Source of the DNA: Alphaproteobacteria bacterium
GTDB taxonomy: Bacteria; Pseudomonadota; Alphaproteobacteria; Caedimonadales; UBA1908
Length of the DNA stretch: 56,442 bases
NCBI GenBank assembly: GCA_021298595.1
Contig: JAJTHL010000008.1
Span: 1 to 56,442 of the forward strand
Direction of reading: 5' to 3'
Below, one piece after another: positions 52,028-56,442 of the stretch (position 1 is its first letter; each line of letters opens with the position of its first letter). Both the position numbers and the translations under genes were made by a program. The notes beneath the pieces were generated by a model. The model searched no databases and was not told the DNA's origin. It was given only the letters and a program-made list of their open reading frames with translations.

Positions 52028-52489
52028 TTAAGAAGTCGCTTTTGAAGAGATCGCGACAAAGGTGCCGCTGAACGTTGCGCAAAGAGTCTGGCTTGACCAA
52101 ATTTCAGCCTGGATGTTTAGAAGCGCTTGCCTGCGTTTATTAACAATCTTGAAAAACCTGTCGAGATCGACCGATTTGATGTGATCCATGGTGCAGTGGG
52201 CAGAAAAGTCACTCATCACAGGGGACAGGTATCTCATGTGACTTTCGGCAATGACAATCTCGTGATTTGGAAAAGTATCTTTGAGGATAAGGTGAAAGCG
52301 AGCCCAGGCGGCCAAGGTCGCGGCCGCATGCAAACTGCCCCCAAAGCCTGTTTTTTGGTGATTGACGTTGCGTTCCAAAGGAAAGGATAGCACAACAGTC
52401 TGTAAGTCTGCTTCGATCACTTCGAGCCCCATGCTTTGGGATAAAGGTATCTGCGTTTGCAGATAATGTGTCAACAGGCTTGATTCCAT
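52028..52489 (-). CDS. YiiD C-terminal-type thioesterase domain protein
   Basis: A stand-alone hot-dog domain like the C-terminal domain of YiiD (PF09500-type). 153 residues: 'LSQSMGLEVIEADLQTVVLS', 'LERNVNHQKTGFGGSLHAAA' (the loop with Asn/His and Gly before the central helix) and 'ESHMRYLSPVMSDFSAHC'. Likely hydrolyses an acyl thioester, though the substrate is unknown. Start ATG 52489. It stands 25 nt after the photolyase gene's stop on the same strand and could be co-transcribed. Confidence 0.85.
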   Translation of the reverse strand: MESSLLTHYLQTQIPLSQSMGLEVIEADLQTVVLSFPLERNVNHQKTGFGGSLHAAATLAAWARFHLILKDTFPNHEIVIAESHMRYLSPVMSDFSAHCTMDHIKSVDLDRFFKIVNKRRQALLNIQAEIWSSQTLCATFSGTFVAISSKATS

Positions 52490-52514
52490 GGTTACTTTAT
52501 TGACAGCTCATGGA

Positions 52515-53969
52515 TTATCGTAACTCGTTTTCTAAGCCCATGGGTAGTTCTTTTAGGAGTTGAAAAGCCTTTAACGCTTCATCCCTGGATTTGGCCAAAT
52601 CTACCATCGGGTGTGGATAGGTTTGTCCAAGAATAACCCCGGCGGCGCGTTGAACGGGGATGGGGGCCGTCCAGGGGGCAAAAAGATATGGGTCAGGAAG
52701 GGCCGCGATCTCGGGCACAAAGCGGCGAATGTAAGCGCCGTCGGGGTCAAATTTCTGCCCTTGGGTGACAGGGTTAAAAATCCGAAAGTAGGGCGCAGCG
52801 TCTGCGCCGCACCCGGCAACCCACTGCCAGCTAGCGCTGTTGCTGGCAAGATCAGCGTCTGCAAGACAATCCCAAAACCAAGCAGCGCCCAAGCGCCAAT
52901 CAAGGCGCAAATTTTTGACTAAAAAGGAAGCGACGACCATGCGCACACGGTTGTGCATGGTGCCCGTTTGCCATAGCTCACGCATGCCGGCGTCAACCAT
53001 AGGATACCCTGTTTGTCCTTGCTGCCACTGCTGCAACGCCTCGGTATCAGCACGCCATGGAAAGGCATCAAATTTCGACTGAAAGTTCGTGTGGGGAAGA
53101 TCTGGAAAATGAAAAAGAAGATAATATGAAAACTCACGCCACCCAAGTTCGCTTGCGAAGGAAGCAATGGAGGGGGAGGCTTCTTCCAGACCTGAAACAC
53201 CGGCAAGGGCATGCCAAATCTGATGGGGCGAGATTTCTCCAAAACTCAGGTGAGGTGACAGACGCGATGTGTGGCCGAGTGCTGGAAAATCCCGGCCCTC
53301 TTTGTAATGGGCCACATCATTATTTAAGAACAGATGCATCTTCTCGTGGGCGGCTTTTTCCCCAATCAGCCAGTGGGCTTCAAGCTTGTGGTCCCAGCCA
53401 TTCTTTGCCCTTAGCTGTAATGAGGTAAGGGGGATGCTTTTTTCATCTTTGATATAATGCGGCGCCTTTGGCGCGGGAAGAGGTGACCGGGGTGGAGGTG
53501 CTTGCAAACAGCCCTTTTTGTAGTACGGCGTGAACACCCTGTAAGGCGTGTCCTCTTTGGTTTTAATCTGCCAAGGCTCCCACAAAAGGCTTGCTTGAAA
53601 GCTCTCAACGGTAATGCCTTTTTCTTTAAGGATGGTTTTGAGGGTGGTATCTTGCTCGATGCGCCAAGGTTCATAGCAGCGATTCCAAAAAATATGACGA
53701 ACGTTGTAGCGCGACAGAAGCTCGGTCAAGATCGACAGGGGATCACCCACGTAAAGGTTAAGGGCGCCGTCAAGATCGTGTGCCAGTTTTTCAAGGGAAT
53801 GGTGTAACCACCACCGGCTGGTCTCGCCCATTTTATAGGGGCCGGGCGTTTTTTCGTCTAAGATACAAAGGGGGAGAACGGGTCCTCGTTGGCAGGCAGC
53901 CAAAAGGCCAGGATTGTCCAACACGCGCAAATCACGTCTGAACAAAAATAAAGAGATCTCTTGTTTCAC
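52515..53969 (-). CDS. phrB: Deoxyribodipyrimidine photolyase (class I CPD type)
   Basis: Repairs UV pyrimidine dimers with light energy. N-terminal antenna domain ('LFLFRRDLRVLDNPGLLAAC') and C-terminal FAD domain with 'TSRLSPHLSFGEISPHQIWH', 'ASELGWREFSYYLLFHFP', then 'WQQGQTGYPMVDAGMRELWQ', 'TGTMHNRVRMVVASFLVKNL' and 'NSASWQWVAGCGADAAPYFR'. 484 residues, full length. GTG start 53969 with no clear Shine-Dalgarno. A light-dependent enzyme in a probable endosymbiont implies the organism or its host lives in light, at least in part (inference). Confidence 0.95.
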   Translation of the reverse strand: MKQEISLFLFRRDLRVLDNPGLLAACQRGPVLPLCILDEKTPGPYKMGETSRWWLHHSLEKLAHDLDGALNLYVGDPLSILTELLSRYNVRHIFWNRCYEPWRIEQDTTLKTILKEKGITVESFQASLLWEPWQIKTKEDTPYRVFTPYYKKGCLQAPPPRSPLPAPKAPHYIKDEKSIPLTSLQLRAKNGWDHKLEAHWLIGEKAAHEKMHLFLNNDVAHYKEGRDFPALGHTSRLSPHLSFGEISPHQIWHALAGVSGLEEASPSIASFASELGWREFSYYLLFHFPDLPHTNFQSKFDAFPWRADTEALQQWQQGQTGYPMVDAGMRELWQTGTMHNRVRMVVASFLVKNLRLDWRLGAAWFWDCLADADLASNSASWQWVAGCGADAAPYFRIFNPVTQGQKFDPDGAYIRRFVPEIAALPDPYLFAPWTAPIPVQRAAGVILGQTYPHPMVDLAKSRDEALKAFQLLKELPMGLENELR

Positions 53970-54021
53970 AAGCGTTTGGGAACCGTTTTACTGGTTCTTA
54001 GCTTAGCGTCGAGCTGGCGTC

Positions 54022-54050
54022 TTGACAAGCAGGACTTGCTGAGCTAAAGT
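54022..54050 (+). promoter_or_regulatory. Promoter of the ABC exporter gene
   Basis: TTGACA (54022-54027), a 17-bp spacer, then TAAAGT (54045-54050). The leader to the ATG at 54164 would be about 105 nt and contains a third copy of the short motif CCCCTAGCAGTCAAGG (54073-54088). A Shine-Dalgarno AGGAG lies at 54151-54155. Confidence 0.65.
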
Positions 54051-54072
54051 AAAAATTGCTCGTAGTGTGTTG

Positions 54073-54088
54073 CCCCTAGCAGTCAAGG
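54073..54088. repeat. Copy 3 (partial) of the short intergenic repeat
   Basis: CCCCTAGCAGTCAAGG shares 15 of 16 bases with the start of copy 2 (40165-40180). It lies in the leader of the ABC exporter gene. Confidence 0.5.
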
Positions 54089-54163
54089 TTAGGGAGAATA
54101 CCTGGGTATTTCCTAAAACTCCCACCAGATCATCAATAAACCCTCTGGGTAGGAGTATGTATT

Positions 54164-55933
54164 ATGTACCAGCATCAAACTGTGTTTGGCTTTCTTTGGT
54201 TTTACACCAAACAGCATGTGTGGGGTTTTGCCTTCATGGGTTTTGCGATGTTGGTTTGGGCTCTGAACGAAGCCCTTTTTCCCTATTTCATCAAAGAAAT
54301 TATCGAAATTTTAGCTCAACACGACCGGTTGACCTCCCCTTGGGAAATCGTATGGGGCCCCCTTGGGAGTCTTGTGGGGCTTTGGCTGACCATGGATGTC
54401 TTTATGCGTGCCCAGGGCGCCGTCGCTGTTCGTATGATGCCAAAATTCTGTAAGAAAATCAGACATGACGCCTTTTGGCAGGTTACTGGCCACTCGCAGC
54501 AGTTTTTTGTGACACATTTTTCAGGAAATATTGCCAACAAAATAAATGACCTGCCAAGGGGAGCCGAATATCTGGTCGAGCAAGTTCTCACGGATTTCGT
54601 CCCCATCCTTTTCATGTTTTGTTTGTCCATGGTGCTGATGGGGCAGGTAAGCCTTCTCTTTACGCTTGTGACCACTGTGTGGTTTTGTCTCCATGTCCTT
54701 GTGGTCTTCATGAACGTTGGCGCAGTGACGCGTTCCGCCTCACAACTCGCCGATGCGACTTCCCATGTATCCGGAAAAGTTGTGGACGCCTTGACAAACA
54801 TTTTGTCCATGCGCCTTTTTGCAAGGCGCACTTACGAGCTTTCCTACTTTAACCTTGCCCAAGAAGAGGAGGCCCAGCGCCGAGGGGATGCCCGGGCACG
54901 CGTGGTCTTCTTAAATATGATTTTGGGGGGGCTAACCTTTATCCTGATCGCTGTGACCATGGGTCTTTTAGTGTACGGGTGGCAAGATGGATGGGTCAGT
55001 ATTGGTGATTTTTCCCTCATTAGCATGCTTGTTTTTTCCTTGGTGGGACTTATCTGGCATCTAAGTTTTGAGATGAGTTCTTTCTTTAAAGAGGTAGGTT
55101 TGATCAAGGCCGCCCTTAGCATTCTAAAAACGCCTTACGCCATTGAGGAAAAAGAGAATGCTCCTGATCTTGCGGTCAAAGAAGGGAGTATCACTTTTGA
55201 TCATGTCACTTTTGGTTATCAAGGACGGGAAGGGGCCCTTTTCAAAGAGCTCTGTCTTCATATTCCTGCAGGACAAAAGGTGGGCCTTGTGGGCTATTCC
55301 GGATCGGGAAAAACTTCCTTTGCAAACCTGATCGTGCGCGCCTTTGATCCCCAAGACGGTAAGATCCTCATTGATGGAAATGACATCAAAGAAGTACGCT
55401 ATGAAAGTCTTGCCCGCGCCATTGCCTTCATCCCTCAAGATCCGACTTTGTTTCACCGAACCTTGAAAGAGAATATACGGTATGGACGCTTGGAAGCAAG
55501 TGACGCCGAGGTGTACCAGGCTGCCGCTTTGGCACACGCGGATCTTTTCATCCAGGCCTTGAAAGAGGGATACGATACATCAGTGGGAGAGCGAGGCCTA
55601 AAACTTTCAGGTGGACAGCGCCAGCGCATTGCCATCGCCAGAGCCGCTCTCAAAAACGCCCCCATTTTGATTTTGGATGAGGCGACCTCTGCCCTTGATT
55701 CTGTAACAGAGCGCCTGATTCAAGACAGCCTTCATGAGATTATGCAGGGGCGCACGACCCTAGTGATCGCCCATAGGCTATCGACCCTGCAGGATATGGA
55801 CCGTATTTTACTTTTTGATAAAGGCAAAATTGTGGAGGATGGATCTTGTGACGCATTGCTTGCTCAAAGAGGGGTCTTTTATCAGCTTTGGCAAATGCAA
55901 AGTGAGGGCTTCTTGCCGGATGAAGCGTCGTAG
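54164..55933 (+). CDS. ABC exporter, fused permease and ATPase
   Basis: Half transporter of the MsbA/MDR type, working as a homodimer in the inner membrane. Six hydrophobic helices in the first 320 residues, then an ATPase domain with Walker A 'GLVGYSGSGKTSFANLIV', Q-loop 'AFIPQDPTLFHRTLKENI', signature 'LSGGQRQRIAIARAAL', Walker B 'ILILDEATSALDS' and the H-loop 'VIAHRLSTL'. 589 residues, full length. Start ATG 54164. Substrate unknown: lipid, peptide or drug are all possible. It stands alone with its own promoter and terminator. Confidence 0.95.
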   Translation: MYQHQTVFGFLWFYTKQHVWGFAFMGFAMLVWALNEALFPYFIKEIIEILAQHDRLTSPWEIVWGPLGSLVGLWLTMDVFMRAQGAVAVRMMPKFCKKIRHDAFWQVTGHSQQFFVTHFSGNIANKINDLPRGAEYLVEQVLTDFVPILFMFCLSMVLMGQVSLLFTLVTTVWFCLHVLVVFMNVGAVTRSASQLADATSHVSGKVVDALTNILSMRLFARRTYELSYFNLAQEEEAQRRGDARARVVFLNMILGGLTFILIAVTMGLLVYGWQDGWVSIGDFSLISMLVFSLVGLIWHLSFEMSSFFKEVGLIKAALSILKTPYAIEEKENAPDLAVKEGSITFDHVTFGYQGREGALFKELCLHIPAGQKVGLVGYSGSGKTSFANLIVRAFDPQDGKILIDGNDIKEVRYESLARAIAFIPQDPTLFHRTLKENIRYGRLEASDAEVYQAAALAHADLFIQALKEGYDTSVGERGLKLSGGQRQRIAIARAALKNAPILILDEATSALDSVTERLIQDSLHEIMQGRTTLVIAHRLSTLQDMDRILLFDKGKIVEDGSCDALLAQRGVFYQLWQMQSEGFLPDEAS

Positions 55934-55957
55934 CAAAACAATCGTAGCCATTGGAGG

Positions 55958-55990
55958 AAGGGGGAAAGAGCTCAATACCCCCTTGCTTTT
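55958..55990 (+). terminator. Terminator of the ABC exporter gene
   Basis: AAGGGGG (55958-55964), a 13-nt loop, CCCCCTT (55978-55984), then GCTTTT and more T-rich sequence. It lies 25 nt after the stop. Confidence 0.75.
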
Positions 55991-55993
55991 GTC

Positions 55994-56320
55994 TTATTTT
56001 TCCTTATAGGAAAACATAAGAAAGTTATTTTTAGGAGACCTCGCTTCCATATATAAAAGAGTCCCCTCTGGTACAGGTAATCCCGGTTGGATGTAAAACT
56101 TGCGTTCTAAGACCAAGGACGGTGTGTCCCACGAGAAGCCTTCACTACCATGACGGACACCAAGGATTGTGTCTTCGCATAGATGGATGGTGGGGTGGGT
56201 GCCAGCGCGAAGTTGATTGTAGGTTTCTTCGGTCAAGATTGAGGGGACTGATGAAGCGTGTGACGCTAAGGCCATGAGAGTATGTAATAATAGAGTGGCA
56301 ATATTATATGTTTTATTCAT
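55994..56320 (-). CDS. Small secreted protein of unknown function
   Basis: 108 residues with a signal peptide (NKTYNIATLLLHTLMALASH, cleavage near ASS). The mature part is short and beta-rich: 'THPTIHLCEDTILGVRHGSE', then 'LVLERKFYIQPGLPVPEGTL' and 'EARSPKNNFLMFSYKEK'. One Cys. No family recognised. It converges with the ABC exporter gene. The remaining 122 bases to the window end hold no gene I can support. Confidence 0.65.
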   Translation of the reverse strand: MNKTYNIATLLLHTLMALASHASSVPSILTEETYNQLRAGTHPTIHLCEDTILGVRHGSEGFSWDTPSLVLERKFYIQPGLPVPEGTLLYMEARSPKNNFLMFSYKEK

Positions 56321-56442
56321 CTTTGTCTTACTCGTTGGATGAAAGGTTACATTCTTGTACCATAAAGCAAAGAGACCAAATTTTTTAGGATCTTTATGTT
56401 CTTAAGCCATGATCAGCCTTAGACCGGATAACTGGTGACAAG

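Overview
The window reads as part of the chromosome of an alphaproteobacterium, most likely a host-associated or intracellular one (Holosporales/Rickettsiales-like; this placement is inference). Four things support the class: a circularly permuted two-piece tmRNA gene, the order rseP-bamA-ompH-lpxD-fabZ-lpxA-lpxI-lpxB with LpxI rather than LpxH, the block erpA/argS/SPOR/tatABC/serS/surE/M23 lipoprotein, and a three-subunit transhydrogenase (pntAA-pntAB-pntB). An F-box-like gene and a large set of secreted solenoid-like proteins suggest contact with a eukaryotic host.

Left accessory region (1-13.5 kb). A gene open at the left edge encodes a helical, TPR-like protein with a Lys-rich linker and a HicA-like C-terminus. 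Then, all on the minus strand, come six intact genes plus one decayed stretch (1.7-13.2 kb) of a single paralogous family. Most have signal peptides. All carry degenerate 34-40 residue helical repeats, often starting at a Cys. I do not recognise this family from any named domain, and it is the best candidate here for an undescribed system.

Central core (13.4-38.7 kb). A PHB depolymerase with an unusual basic tail, a SCO1 copper chaperone and a voltage-gated-type ion channel lie on the minus strand. The plus strand then carries the envelope operon: RseP protease, BamA, Skp/OmpH and lipid A enzymes. A HAD-UbiA-like protein, a PutP-type symporter, a solitary deformylase, rsmD, xthA and erpA follow. 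The next plus-strand block runs argS, SPOR protein, M50 protease, tatA-tatB-tatC, serS, surE and an NlpD-like lipoprotein. Genes usual at this locus (dgt, nagZ, scpA/scpB, pcm) are absent.

Right part (38.7-56.4 kb). Small secreted or F-box-like genes, several with single-base frameshifts at six-base homopolymers, precede a TPR/DUF3142 pair. Then come the pnt operon, endonuclease III with an MFS transporter, a secreted protein of unknown function, ssrA, a TIGR01777 epimerase, a broken small periplasmic gene, a YiiD-type thioesterase, a DNA photolyase, an ABC exporter and a small secreted protein at the right end.

The only stretch over 300 bases without a gene is 26480-26806, which holds an AT-rich leader with one hairpin. 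No tRNA, rRNA, CRISPR array or transposase was seen.
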